DNA from: Liolophura sinensis | Taxonomy: Eukaryota; Mollusca; Polyplacophora; Chitonida; Chitonidae | Length of the DNA: 64,000 nt | Reading direction: 5' to 3' | NCBI RefSeq assembly: GCF_032854445.1 | Contig: NC_088306.1 | Span: 22,045,764 to 22,109,763 of the forward strand | Shown here: in pieces, positions 1 through 12,800 of the stretch | How the letters are laid out: the number at the start of each line of letters is the position of its first letter | Position numbering within the stretch: position 1 is the first letter of the stretch | Program-made: the position numbers and the translations under genes | The notes under the pieces: model-generated | Told to the model about the DNA's origin: nothing | The model's database searches: none | What the model saw: the letters and a program-made list of their open reading frames with translations, nothing else

Positions 1-530
1 CAAGTGGTCCTACAGAAATGGCAATTGTGTTAGCTGTAGCGGGAAATATCTACATGTGATTCTGCCCCACTCCCCCCCCCTTCCCAATCCTTTACTGCAA
101 ATGGTGAAAATGAGTTTATGTTGTATTTAAAAGTGATTATCTATATACCGTGCAATTTGAATGCTAATTTCACAAGGTGGCTAGAATATGTTCCCTGGAC
201 GTCACTGGAAAACTTGTTTGATACATATACATTTCTGTGCTTGTAGTTTTGAAATTATCGATGAGCAACAAATATATGTTGAATGGTTTATTTTTTTATT
301 TGATTTGTGCTTTACACTGTACACAAGAACGGATGTTTCTCGGCTTTACCATCTACACCTGGATTATGTTTTATTTATGAAAAATGCCTTCTTGCGTTTA
401 CCCTTTACAAATGGAATGAGTTACATTTGTGAATAAGGTCTTTTTGACTTTTCCCCTTGCAACTGGAATGTGTTTAATTTAAGAAAAATGACCCCTTGAA
501 AATACCCCTTAGAGCTGGATGTTTTGATTT
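1..530. other. No recognisable gene
   Basis: AT-rich sequence presumed to be intron of the YWTD gene. Loose repeats of the type CCCCTT.AAACTGGATG occur at about 395-520. I see no exon on either strand. Confidence 0.4.
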
Positions 531-534
531 TGTT

Positions 535-860
535 TATTTAGTTAGTTATTTCGTTATTATTTATTTATTTTATCGGTGTTTTAACGCCGTACTTTTTTCA
601 CTTTTATGACAATCACTTTTGTGACAATGTTAAGATTTATGTGTGGCGGAAACCGGAGTGCCTGGAGTAAACCACCGACCTCTGGCAGGAAACCACTGAC
701 CTCTGCCAGGAAACCTAGGATACCTCCTGACAAAGCCGCAGCCCAAACAGCGTGACGCGGAGTCGATCTCATGCCTCTTGACATAAAGCAGCTGTCGATA
801 CAAAGACAGCTGTATTCGAGTCTCTGACCTCAGTGTCTCATCGCTCTTAAGAAGAATCTA
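535..860 (-). mobile_element. Dispersed repeat family B copy
   Basis: An inverted tail (TTTATTTATTTTATCGGTGT, TTTTAACGCCGTAC) is followed by TGGCGGAAACCGGAGTGCC and AAACCACCGACCTCTGGCAG. The same GGAAAC and AAACCACCGAC block recurs near 3890, 32500, 50815 and 51290. This copy contains an internal duplication of the ACCACYGACCTCTG segment. Confidence 0.6.
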
Positions 861-889
861 TAAATCACGGCAAAATCAGTGCTTATCGA

Positions 890-1075
890 TTTATTATTTG
901 ATTTATTATTTGGTGTTTTATTCTATACTCAGGAATATTTCACTTATACGACGGCGACCAGCATTGTGGTGGGAGGAAACCGGGCAGAGCCCGTGGAAAC
1001 CCACAACCATCCACAGGTTGCTGCAAACCTTCCCACGTACGGCCTGAGAGGAAACCAGTATGAAATGGCGCTTGA
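890..1075 (-). mobile_element. SINE-A copy, reverse, head truncated
   Basis: Contains the family tail region (GGTGTTTTATTCTATACTC), then AATATTTCACTTATACGACG, GGTGGGAGGAAACCGGGCAG and the central CAGGTTGCTGC and CCACGTACGGCCTGAGAGG segments. The tRNA-like head is absent. It lies in the intron downstream of the 1106-1358 exon. Confidence 0.85.
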
Positions 1076-1105
1076 TTGTATACACATGCATATATATGTT
1101 TATAC

Positions 1106-1358
1106 CTTATAATACGAGAGGCCGACCGGCTGTCCTTGATGTGAAGTAAATATGACGTTTCTCCCAGTGCCGTCATACATCACCGTTTCTACTGTATCAC
1201 GTGATCTGTCAACCCAAAATATCTGACCGTTGTCCGGTTTGAGCGTGATGTCAAACGGATTGATGAGTCCTTGAGCAGCCAGCACGACTTGCCTGCTGCC
1301 GTCCAGCTCGGAGCGAACGATCCTTGGTGGGTCCGAAATGTCCGTCCAATACACATAT
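1106..1358 (-). CDS. YWTD propeller exon (third in model)
   Basis: The exon starts after a TTTTATCAG acceptor and ends at an AAG|GTATAA donor. It has 253 bases: one base to complete the previous codon, then 84 codons. The translation opens with YVYWTD, followed by an SELDGS turn and a second blade with QIFWVD and MYDGTGR, the typical LDL-receptor class B rhythm of about 43 residues per repeat. It joins in frame to the exon at 2095-2527 through a split Gly codon. The next exon downstream is not visible before base 1. Confidence 0.88.
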
Positions 1359-4300
1359 CTGATAAAACGGGAGAACACATGTGATAAATCGTACAGCTGG
1401 AAGCCTGCTGGATGTATTGGTGTTCTACGTCGCACTCAAGAATATTTTACCCGCATCATAATGCAAGAAACTGCCAGCAGTACTCCACGAACAGTAAATA
1501 TTCTCAGCAGAAGTTCATGTAAGACTAACTAAGGGCCTGATGACCGCAGTCTACGGCTTTTGTTGCCACCAAGGCTCCGCTGGGTGGGATTAAGCCAACA
1601 ACCCGTGAGTCAGCAACAAAGAAACTAATCAATTTACAAGAAATACAATTTTTATAATACAGTCGGGACCTCCGTGGACGATGGGGTTAGTACGCCAAGG
1701 CGGCGCAATATCCCAGGAGTCTCTTATCAATGTGGGGGCTATAAACTCAAGTCCACCTCGTGGTGGCTGCTTCTCGGGCCGTACGTGGTAAAGTCTGCTA
1801 GCACTCTGTGTATGGTCGTGAGTTTCCCCCGGGCCTTGCCCGGTTTCCTCCCACCATAAATCTGGCCACCGTCGTATAAATGAAATATTCTTGAATACGG
1901 CGTAAAACACTAATAAAATAAATAAATATGGCACAGTTTTGCCTGAATTTGGATAAATGCAAATTAGGCGGCTCTAGGACAGAATGACAATCACAACAAC
2001 AACGACGACGAAAAACATTAATAACAACAACAACAGAAGAAGGAAAAGAAAAAGAAGAAAGCAAATTCGTCGGAAACGTTGGAAAGACACCTACCCCATG
2101 TTAGGATCCACAACGATGCCACGAGGGGAAACAACGTTGACGTCGGCGATGATCTTGTACTCATGGACGTCAGTAGAATCCAAGGATTTCATGGCTACCC
2201 ACTCATAGTATCCATCCACCCAGTACAGGTTATCCGACACCCAGTCCATCGCAGTGTGTTCAACCCATCCGAATCCTGCATGGAATTTGGTAACGTTCCA
2301 GAAGCCAGAGGCTGTATCGATGAAGTAAATACTCTGCCGATTCAAGTCTGAGAAGACGAGCGTGTTACGGGCGTAGTGGTAGGAAATCCCGTAAGGTATC
2401 TTGGCGCTGTACTTCCAGGGGATGGTGCCATACCTCCGGGGTCCCCGGAACGGATCTCCGGGCAGGAACGCAGCCACCTGTTTCCGGCCATTAAATATCG
2501 TCCATATTATGTTCGTTGAGTCAAATGCTGAAAATAAGCATAAGTATAAACATGGTAAGATTTTTTTTTATATTTTGAAATGTATATTTTAGATGATCTC
2601 ACCATCTCCACAAATATATCAATTATTCCATGAGGGATAGCGAAGAAGAAACTGATCAGGGCCCTAGGGAACCATTATTTTCTATCAGTTGCCTGGCAAC
2701 ACTCTTGACACTAAAACCGGGGCCGAATCAGTGAAAACTGGGTTTGAACACGCGGCATCGGTGGTCAAATAATGTGACATTCTAAAGCACTGTGCCAAAA
2801 GAATAGTCTTTACTTCTATGAACATATATATATATATACACACACCATTGTAGACCAGAGCAGCGACGACAGTGTGATAGCTGACAAATTGTCACGCGTG
2901 TGAAATACGACCTCTTGTGACTTTACCTTAGTCAGGGTTTTATTATAACTGTTCATGTAAATGAGTAAACAGTAGCAATTTACACACCCCCTAGAAATTC
3001 CCTTGCCCCCTGTGACCACAGACTGAATTTTACCATTGCAAACAAACATATCAAATACTTATTTTTTATTATACTTGTTTGATGAAGTGAGTTTGCTCAA
3101 GGTAACACTCCTAACATGGGTTGTCTCCCATCCATTAGGATCGTATTTTCCCGCCGTTTCGTCATATGTTCTTAACAAAAACTGGTATGTCTGACAGAGT
3201 CATGAATTACCTCCCTTTACTGAGCACTTTTGTTCCATGTTTAATTTCCTTAATTTCCTTAAATTTTGATCATCGTTAAACTTGGCAAGTGAATGTACAT
3301 TTCAATTACTGAATTTGTATTAACGGTATCTTCTCTCACTGATTGAAAAGGTATGCATACACTCAGACTTTGGTCGAAACAAAGTTTGCTTGACGTGAAT
3401 GAAAAAAGGACCATGTATTTTGGTTTTCAGGAGATAGTTCTCAGGTTTTAATATAGTATAAGAATGACCTAGTTTGTTTTCGAGTTCTTTGCATAGTCAG
3501 CGGCTTAAAGAGGGTAAAGTAAACAAGTGTATAGAGCTTATTTTTATCCATACTAGGTTATACTTGCTGACGTTTCGGTATCAACAAAGTACCGTGAACT
3601 AATCTAGAAATACATGGTTTACACCAGAAACGTGCGGTACTGATATCCAGTAAATAAGTCAATTCGGTCATAGAGTATATTGAATAAAGGAAAATGTATA
3701 GCTACAAGCAGAACGATACAAACAACCTCAAACTATGAATATGCATAGGTTAGTTAGGTTTATCTGACCTTTAAACCCTGAAGAGCTACCAAGACCTAAA
3801 TTCATTGATTATAACAAAAGATGCACTTAAGGTATGTTTATTTGATTGTTGTTTAACACCATTCATTTCACCCAAGTTTTTACTAAAATTTTCACGGGTG
3901 GGGGGAAACCGAAATGCTCAGGGTAAACCAACGACTTTTGGTAATTTACAGAACAACTTTTCCACGTGTGACTTACAAATTTGCACACCAGACTGGTGGA
4001 GGACAAACTAGTTTCGACAATGGAATTTATAAATGCCCTGTCCAAGATTGGGTTTGAGCAAGCAGTTCGTGTTTCCTAACAACTGATTACCGACCCCGAT
4101 AGCACAACTGGTAGAGCGTCCGCTTCGGGAGGTGGTAGATCCTGGGACAATCCTGGGTCGCGTCACACATAAGACCTTAGAAGAGGAAGTTACAACTTCC
4201 TTGCTTGACGTTCAGTACGAAGGGGATATTTCAACGACAGGTTGACCCGTATCAGTATAATAGCATAGGCGAGGCGGCTTACTTGCCTTCAGTAAGTCGT

Positions 4301-7300
4301 CTCAGTAAAGCAGCACTAGATAAAAAAGCGGTAGAAATCTGTCCTGCAACAAGGAGGCACATTACGCACACTCAAAGGATTCCTTCGTCGTCATACGACT
4401 GAAAAATTGTTAAGTACAACGTTAAAACCCAAGTACTCACACACTCACTCTCAACTGAGGTTTAAGTTCCATTGGAAGAAAGGGCAGAAGTAGGGCATAG
4501 ATGAGCATGTACTTGAAGATGTCAGAATGGCTGGAGTAAACTGTTACTATATCTAAGTAGAGGTAAAGTGCAGAAAGTTTATTGACGCATATCCAGTGAC
4601 TCATCTAGCGAGTGGAAGGTATTAAGTGTGTCAAATAACAAAAACCAAGGTGAGCTTTTTAAAGGTGATATGTGTACCTGTACACGTTGTGCACTCATTA
4701 TACAAAATAGTTATGAGTGCTTGTTATATAAGCGAAATTTTGAATAAATTAATAAAACATCGCATCAAGGATGTTTTAAAGAGCGAACAATCCCTACTGA
4801 AGATTCTTTTCTCGGTTAACATCAATTTCAGGTCAGGCATCCCGTGCTTCATTACCACGGAATGTAACACACACTATCACTGATGTGACATACAATTCAG
4901 GAAGATAAAACACGCAATATGTGAAATACAAGTCTAATAACTTTTGTACATATCGCTTAATAAATAAGGCTCTTAAAGTTGAGCCGTGATCTCTGAATTG
5001 TGCATTAAGTCATTAAAATGTTTTATTATTATATGATGTTAAATCTCTGTTGATTAAAATTGCCCGGGTTTCAGAAACCATAAATTTGAGTGAAATATTT
5101 CCCCCACTGAAATTTATACACCAGGAGCGAAAAGAAATTGATTTAACCAAGGTATAGATTGAATGTGGCAGTTACATGCTTCCGAAAGAAATGAAGAAAT
5201 AAAGGCTCGCAGCTGTTTTAGCTCTACTTTTGTGCATGATGCCAGGTATGTGTTAGGGGTCACGTGGTTCATAGACATCCCCGTTTGAGGCAACAAACTC
5301 TTTAGATTTCAAGATGAAGTAAGCAGAGCCAATTCAATGTGGGAACAGTTTTCAAGTTGAACAGTTCAAAGTGGGAGCAGTTTTCAAGTTGAATTAAGTC
5401 GGAACAGTTCAAAGTGGGAGCAGTTTCCATGTTGAATTAAGCCGGAACAGTTCAAAGTGGGAGCAGTTTTCGGGTTGAATTAAGCCGGAACAGTTCAAAG
5501 TGGGAGCAGTTTTCAAGTTGAATTAAGCCGGAACAGTTCAAAGTGGGAGCAGTTTTCAAGTTGAATTAAATCGGAACAGTTCAAAGTGGGAGCAGTTGTC
5601 AGTATGAAGTGAGCAGTTGAAGACCGGAGTGGCTTTCAGTATGAATTAGATGGGAAAATCGATAATATCATTTTTAAGTCCAATAATGCGGGACAAATTC
5701 AGGGTAGGTTAGTGGGAAACACTTATGCGGGGATAATTTTCAAGGTCAATTAGACAGAAACAGTTCTCTGGAATAAACTGTGTGACATATTACTCAGGAT
5801 CTCCTCCGTGACTACCATACCTACAAGATATATCTCCCCTGTTTGTTAAGGTAAAATGAGGATAAAAATACTTTGTCTTTAACGGCTTTTTTTTTTAAAT
5901 CTACACGTTCTATTTCAACTTTTTATAATGCAACAGAAATATTCATTGCGTCAAATTTATATATAAGGAAATGAGAAAGAGTGAAATGTTAACTGCCATG
6001 TAAATAAACGTACGGATATTCGCAACGAAAGCAGGGAGAGTTTTATTCATGGCCTCGTTCGTTTTACGCTTTTATGTTAGAGAAAGTTAGTATAGTGTAG
6101 GAACATCGTGGGTATCTATACATGGATCATTTTTATTGGACAGTCGATAAATTATGTGCATACTGATTACATCAGAATTATGCTGACTAGTTCAAAGGTC
6201 ATTGAACAACAACAACTGCGTAACAAACTGTCACCGCTTTTCTATCTGATCCGGACATGATGTATTTTGTTGACCTCCTTATAGTTCCTTATTCATAAAG
6301 AAAATCCTCCAGCAGGAAATCGACAGTTTGGCCTCTCCAGATCAGTTAAAGCACGTGCCCGAATTCGCTGAGTCATTCTCGCGTGTCACAAATGATACCT
6401 ACTTAGTATGATCAAGCTTGAGGGACATTTAACGAACAAATAACCATTATACTTAAGAATGATTACAATTAAGCCTCGGTGGAAAAGGTAGGGTAAACAT
6501 CGACATGTAGAACAGGATACAGTGTACCTGTTTTGACGAAAGCAGCTTGTGACCTTGTCAAGGTCATGAACGTTCTTTCCAATATATATGTGTGTGGTAG
6601 TTTTGCCAGTCATGCTGACAGCTTATAGAAGTACGAGCATGGTACAGAAAAGAAATCAAAAAAGAAATATAAAAAAATCAGCAGCTTTTTTCTTGTAGGG
6701 AGATTTATTTAATTTATCACCGGTAAATGATCACTAGCACACTGGATATGCATTCTCTTTATCTAGAGAATGTGCAACGTCATTCTAACCAACACCTAAA
6801 ACAATTTTATTGAGAAATTCTGATTAAATAGTTCCGCGGGAGCACACAAGTGATGAGGCTATTCCTTAAACAAGCCTACGTGGGTCTCATAAGCTCCAAA
6901 GGCCAAGCTTGGCTGTTGGTGGCGATGATAGTAGGTGAAAGGTAGAGAGCGACGCATGCGCTATAAGGAGTTGGTTGCTTACCTCAAAAGTGCATGAGGC
7001 CATGGTCGGCTGAGTAAACCCTGACACACCAGAATAAAGGTTGGCACCTAACATTATGCGATACAATCTCTGCACATATAAAAACAAGGTCATCATCTGA
7101 TTCACCTAACTCGGCATTCCCACAATGATTTCGCTTGCGGCCTGAATTCTGCGAAAACTGTAACCTGTGTAGCCAAATGTTGGCTGTTGTTTCAAGTTAC
7201 AAAGCGGTAAAGATTTCACTCCACTTTTGCCAAGTACGGAGGTTAACGATTCCAGCCAGGGCAAATTTCATAAGAAACTTTTACCTGAATATAGTCATGG

Positions 7301-9741
7301 TATTTCTTCTTTTCAGGATAGAACACACATCTTTGTCACATCGTGTCGTGAAATAAATAATTCAGCAAAATAACTTATCTTAGTTTTACATAAAGCCATT
7401 GCTGGAATGGGTTTCGTCTCACCATAATGCCATCTTATAAGTGAAATATTCTTGAGTAGAGCTTAAAACACCAATCAGACAAATAAATAAATTACTGGAA
7501 TGTTGAGAACACATTAACATTCTAACTATCAGTATATAGATGCCCAGACCTAAGCTATTCTCATGCAGACAGTTTGTAGTGTAAGGTTTATACGGTCTCC
7601 ATATCAGCCCACCCAAATCTGACATCCAAATTAATCGCACCATCAATATCAGACACGATCTGAGTGCGTGGAGATAAGTCTGGTGTTTCATAGAAGGGCA
7701 CGCCGATTGGCTGATGTTAAGGGTCAACTTCGGCCTCCAGCCACTTCAGCTTCCTTCAGCTTTATTATCTCTGTTTTGACAATGTTGGCGATTAGCTTGA
7801 CTGACTGTTTACGCTTGGTTTAATTTCTTCTTTAGCTCCGTCTGACACACTTAAAGCAATATTCCTCTAAAACGAGTACTTATATATGAGAAATAGACTT
7901 CTGGATTAAACTTTACAGCACCAGATTACTGATATGGCTGGCAGATACCTGACGCACACATTACCAAAGGGAAGCGCAATTCAAGAAACCCCTTAAGCTA
8001 TTACAGTCTAAAAACTATATGACGGTGTGTTTGTTTTCGTGCATGGGCGAAATTTCGTACTCATGCACCTGTCAGACAAAATGCGGTATTTCATAAGCAA
8101 TAGCATTGTTATATAGCAAATAGGTTATCATTAACCTGTTCGTTAACCCTAAAATGAGTTATATTTTATTTAATCCCTACACTCCTTGATCACTCACACA
8201 TCTCTCAAATTCTTTGTGTTTTGTCAAAGTATAAATTAACCAGTTTAAAGAATTTTAACGTATTAAAGACATAACATAGCAGGAACACGAGAATTTAATT
8301 TAACCAAAAGCTATTTGAAGAAAAACTGCCGTATTAGTATCATCGTTACTTAGAATCCCGAATACTAAAATTCACTGGCTGGCCGAAATAGAGCAATGTT
8401 ATATGTATATTTGATATTTAAGTGCACTTTCATGTGTTTATTGACTGTTGTAAACACATATCATTCTACGTTTTTCTAGACCAGAGACGTCCAAAAAATT
8501 GCAAGTAACATCACTATATTCTTGTGCCTAAAGACGCTGGATTTCCCCATTGTGACAGTTGACAAATGGTTACTCTTTCTAAATGTCATCCAGTCCATCT
8601 GATATACAGCCCACCTGAAGGTTTACCAGCAGTCTGTGGATGGTCGTGGGTTGCCCCTGGTTCAATTTAACACAGAGCCTGGGCTTAGGCCGCATTAAGC
8701 ATCAGTTTTGTTGTTAAGGCAAATTTCCACTGCACGCCGCGACGCACGCTGTACGACGCACGACGCAACGTCATGAAATAGAACACTACTTGTTATGTAT
8801 AACCATTTCCACTTTTTTTCTGTTTGCGGCGTCATTTTAGACCAATCATTTGCCAACACAATCTTTTGCCTTTTTGTTGTCTGTTTGTTGCTATGATTGT
8901 AGGAGGCAGCCATCTTGTATCAGCAACTGGCTCGCTTATCATCGGGGACGTTTGGCAAACATCGGACGTGGGGCACGGAATGCTGTGGATATTACCTATG
9001 CGGCGTGACTTGAAGCGAGCTGCGAGGATTTTACAGAAGAATAAAAAATAAGACCTCTTTCTCGCATTGAACAGGACGGAATTGCTTATTACTTGGTTTT
9101 CTTCAAAGCTTCAACAGACTGGAAAAACGTGAGGGGAATCAAAATCCCTCTGAATACAGTATGATTCCTGCACAATCGAAGCCGGGAGAACACACAAGGA
9201 CAAGAAAAGTGTAGAAAACCTGTTTTTTCCTTACGACAGACCTACCAGCATGCAGTCCTCCTTTTCCCACAGATGACAGACTATCGTGACCAGTTTAAAA
9301 TTTGTCAAATTGTAATTGATGAAGCTGCTTTGTTAAGTTAGCAAGACATCCCTATGCTACATTTATGTTCGTGCTGTACGCAGTTGAGTGCTTCGCCGAT
9401 TACCCTCGGGATAGGGGCAGAAGGTGGGGAGGTCGGGGGGGGGGCATTAGCCCAAACAGACATTAGCACAGGGTTATTTTACCAGCACAGGACCATTGCC
9501 CAAGAAGACTTAAGCACAGATTGACATTTGCAGAAATCAGTAGAACATATATTGCAGCTTGATGAACTTATATATGTTGAAAATCTGGAGAAATAATCCC
9601 AAAGAAATGTGAATAAATTTTGTCCAGTTTACTGTCAAACCAGTTATAACAGATGAATGTCATCTGGTAATAGTGTAATCTCCATCTGAAGTAGCATTTT
9701 CATTTTGTTTCTTCTACATATACATGAAACATATACATGTG

Positions 9742-9828
<87 letters not shown>

Positions 9829-12800
9829 TGGTATATGTATAATGAATTGACTTGACTTTTACATGTAGGTGAAATTTGTGGAAGGAAAACAGACTAAACG
9901 TTTTTTTGCAATAAGGAAACTGCAAGCTCAAATGAATAACACACTAAAAGATCAATAATTTCCTTCTGCAAAATGTACAGTAAGTATTAATCTCGCAGCT
10001 ACATCTTTCAAAGGAAGGCCAAAGATTTATTCACTTAACAGCAACGTTTTCTCTCACATGACTACAGGTGACCAAAAGTGGGAAGCAACACACTACATTG
10101 GTACCTCAGATGCGCAGACATAAACCAAGCTTAACTGTGGTAAGCCAGCGTTTCCTTGGTTCAGTGAGCATCAAAAACAATGCAGTAACACTACCGTGGA
10201 ACTTCGGATGTAAACAGAAGCCACTTATAACTCAGTGGTCTCACGGTCTCAGTGTGTTCCTATGTGTGTAAGCTACTCTGAATGTGTAAGTGCCTGTGAC
10301 ACGTAAATGTCGCGGATGTATAATTGTCTTACTCGTCATACTGTCTCAAACATGAAGCTGTTTCGGGCGTGTAACTGCCTCAAACGTTCTACTGAGACGT
10401 CTTACTTATCAGATGTGCAACTCTCTCTGATGTGTAACTGGCCCAGGCGTGTAATTGTCTCAGACGTGTAAGATTCTCAGACATATCTCTTTCTCAGACG
10501 TGTAACTGTTTCAGAACTGCAACTGTTTCAGACGTGTAACTGTCACAGACGCGTAAATGTCGCGGATGTGTAATTGTCTCAGTCGTCATACTGTCTCAAA
10601 CATGAATCTGTTTCGGACGTGTAACTGCCTCAGACGTTCTACTGAGACGTCTTACTTATCAGATGTGCAACTCTCTCTGATGTGTAACTCTCCCAGGCGT
10701 GTAATTGTCTCAGACGTGTAAGATTCTCATATATATCTCTTTCTCAGACGTGTAACTGTTTCAGAACTGCAACTGTTTCAGACGTGTAACCGTCACAGAC
10801 GTGTAACGAACCCAGACTGACACGGACGCGTAATTTACGCATAAATCTTATTATTTCGGATGCCTTAATGTTTCAGACGCGAAACTTTCCCAGAAAACTT
10901 TTACATGAACAGTAAATGATGTAAATTATTTCCTATGCAGTCATGGGAACTGCATCTCTACTGTTGGTCTTCCAAATAAACTGTGAAGACGTATTCCTGA
11001 CGTCCAATACCTGGACAGAATTTCATTTGCCATTTTGAGGAGATGTCTCCTAAAGATGACTTGGTCGAAATATTCAGTGTATTATTATGACAATATTGAA
11101 TAAAACTTTTAAGAAATATTGAAGCGTTAACAATGCTCCTTCCCTGTTTATTCGGTGTGTCAGTGCTCTTATATTTGTGGATCAAAACCGGACAAAATCT
11201 GTACTCATGACAGGTTTACGTGAGTATAGTCTCTGAATATCACAACATGTCTGGGCATGTTATCTGCACGTGTATACCCAGTCTACCCCAGGTCTGGGGC
11301 ACAATACCCTCCTACCTCTTACATGCTTTGTGTAAATAATGGCTTCAGTACTAGGTCAACTCCGGCTAACAAAATATGTGACGGGCCTAAACCTAGTGGT
11401 AACTGAGAATTCGTGCCATTGGCGACTTTCAAACCGTAATTTATTCAAAACCTTTTACTGGCTTATTGACTTGCTTACATGAATGACATATTTTCAGATC
11501 AGCATTGAATTTCATATCTTGCACGACAGCAGAGCAAATGTTTACTTTCTTACCGAATAACGAACAAATAACGTTCACGAAACGTGATATCACCTGAGGT
11601 TAGATGTTCTGAAGTCATAGTCTGTTCTCAAACTGGTCTTTGTTAAAGCCTCTATTTCAGACGGTCGCCTTTCGTGCGCGACCTCCTAGGTAAAGGGTTA
11701 ACTGTATTACTGCATGTATTAATCCAGGATCGAGGAGGAGGCGGTTCCACATGTGCGAAGTGGCAACGTTGTTTTTCTTTTCAAGACAATTTATTTCAAA
11801 CTTTTTATTTAGGACGGCAACTTTTTACCACCACAAAAGCGGGATTAACAGTCAAATAAAAAGTTATCTATCTTGGACGAAACAAATAACATTGTCTTGG
11901 TGTTTTCATTCTTTCATTTGGTTCAGGCTGCTCTAGTGCAGTTGCTGGGGCCAACACACAGCTGAACTTTTTGTAATGAAGCTCATGAGACATTGATTAT
12001 TTGGCCGGTATTATCGGTTGAACTTGAGCTTTTGTGTTAAGCCCGTTTTTGTTGACAGATGTGATTCTCAGAATAGATGCGTTTAGGTTTGTAACTTAGT
12101 TTTGAGATGAAAATAGGTTCTTTATGAACAGGTATTTTTTCTAGATTTAAATTTTTGGACTCCAGTGAAAACGAAGCACGAAATGTCTGAAAAGAACTTA
12201 GTGAAGTGAGCTGGAAACGTTCTCTGGGAGTGCCGATTAAATACTTTGCTTATACTTGGCTGTTTGTATATAGCTGTTTGTATGTATCTGTTGTATATAG
12301 CATACACCGGAAAGGTAGTTTACACTGTGTTACAAGCTTGCATCGAAGAGTTAGTTCAGCCATTCGATCATTGGTGTTTACAGCTTAGTTCTACCAAGCT
12401 GTGTGTACATGGCCTTTTGCATATAATCCACACCACCAAAGTAGACTTATTTCAATTATTCACTGTACAGCCTGTTTTTACCAAACTCTTTGTTATTGCA
12501 GTTTTACACAAGACCAGTAAGGAAGATAACCTTTTGTGGTAAACAGTTAGCAGATAGTTTTTGCCATCTGTTACTGCCTTCTTAGCGATAATTAATTTTT
12601 ACCGCAAACTTTTCGGGGTTGCCGCCAAATTTTACCAGGTAATCGGTTCTGATGCTCGGCGTACGCTCTGTTTTCCGCTAATCTCACAAATACACCACAA
12701 TGCAAGCACAAACAATTCAGGAAGTACACCTGTAAATATGTATCTATGCCTTACACACGGATGGCCTCAGGCTGACAATTGACCAGTTACGACTGTCGCA

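Larger units (their letters stand above)
2535..5325. other. Intronic stretch with repeat fragments only
   Basis: Presumed large first intron of the YWTD gene. Apart from the separately listed repeat fragments I see no exon, RNA gene or long open frame. Confidence 0.4.
5650..9740. other. Intronic stretch, little recognisable content
   Basis: Only short repeat fragments (7412-7490, 8620-8662) and a possible transposon end (8705-8790) are seen. Short open frames here lack coding-type composition and homology that I recognise. Confidence 0.35.

Noticed and set aside
9644-9931. 95-codon frame with a long Tyr-Ile run
   Set aside because: It is a translation of the (TA)n microsatellite.
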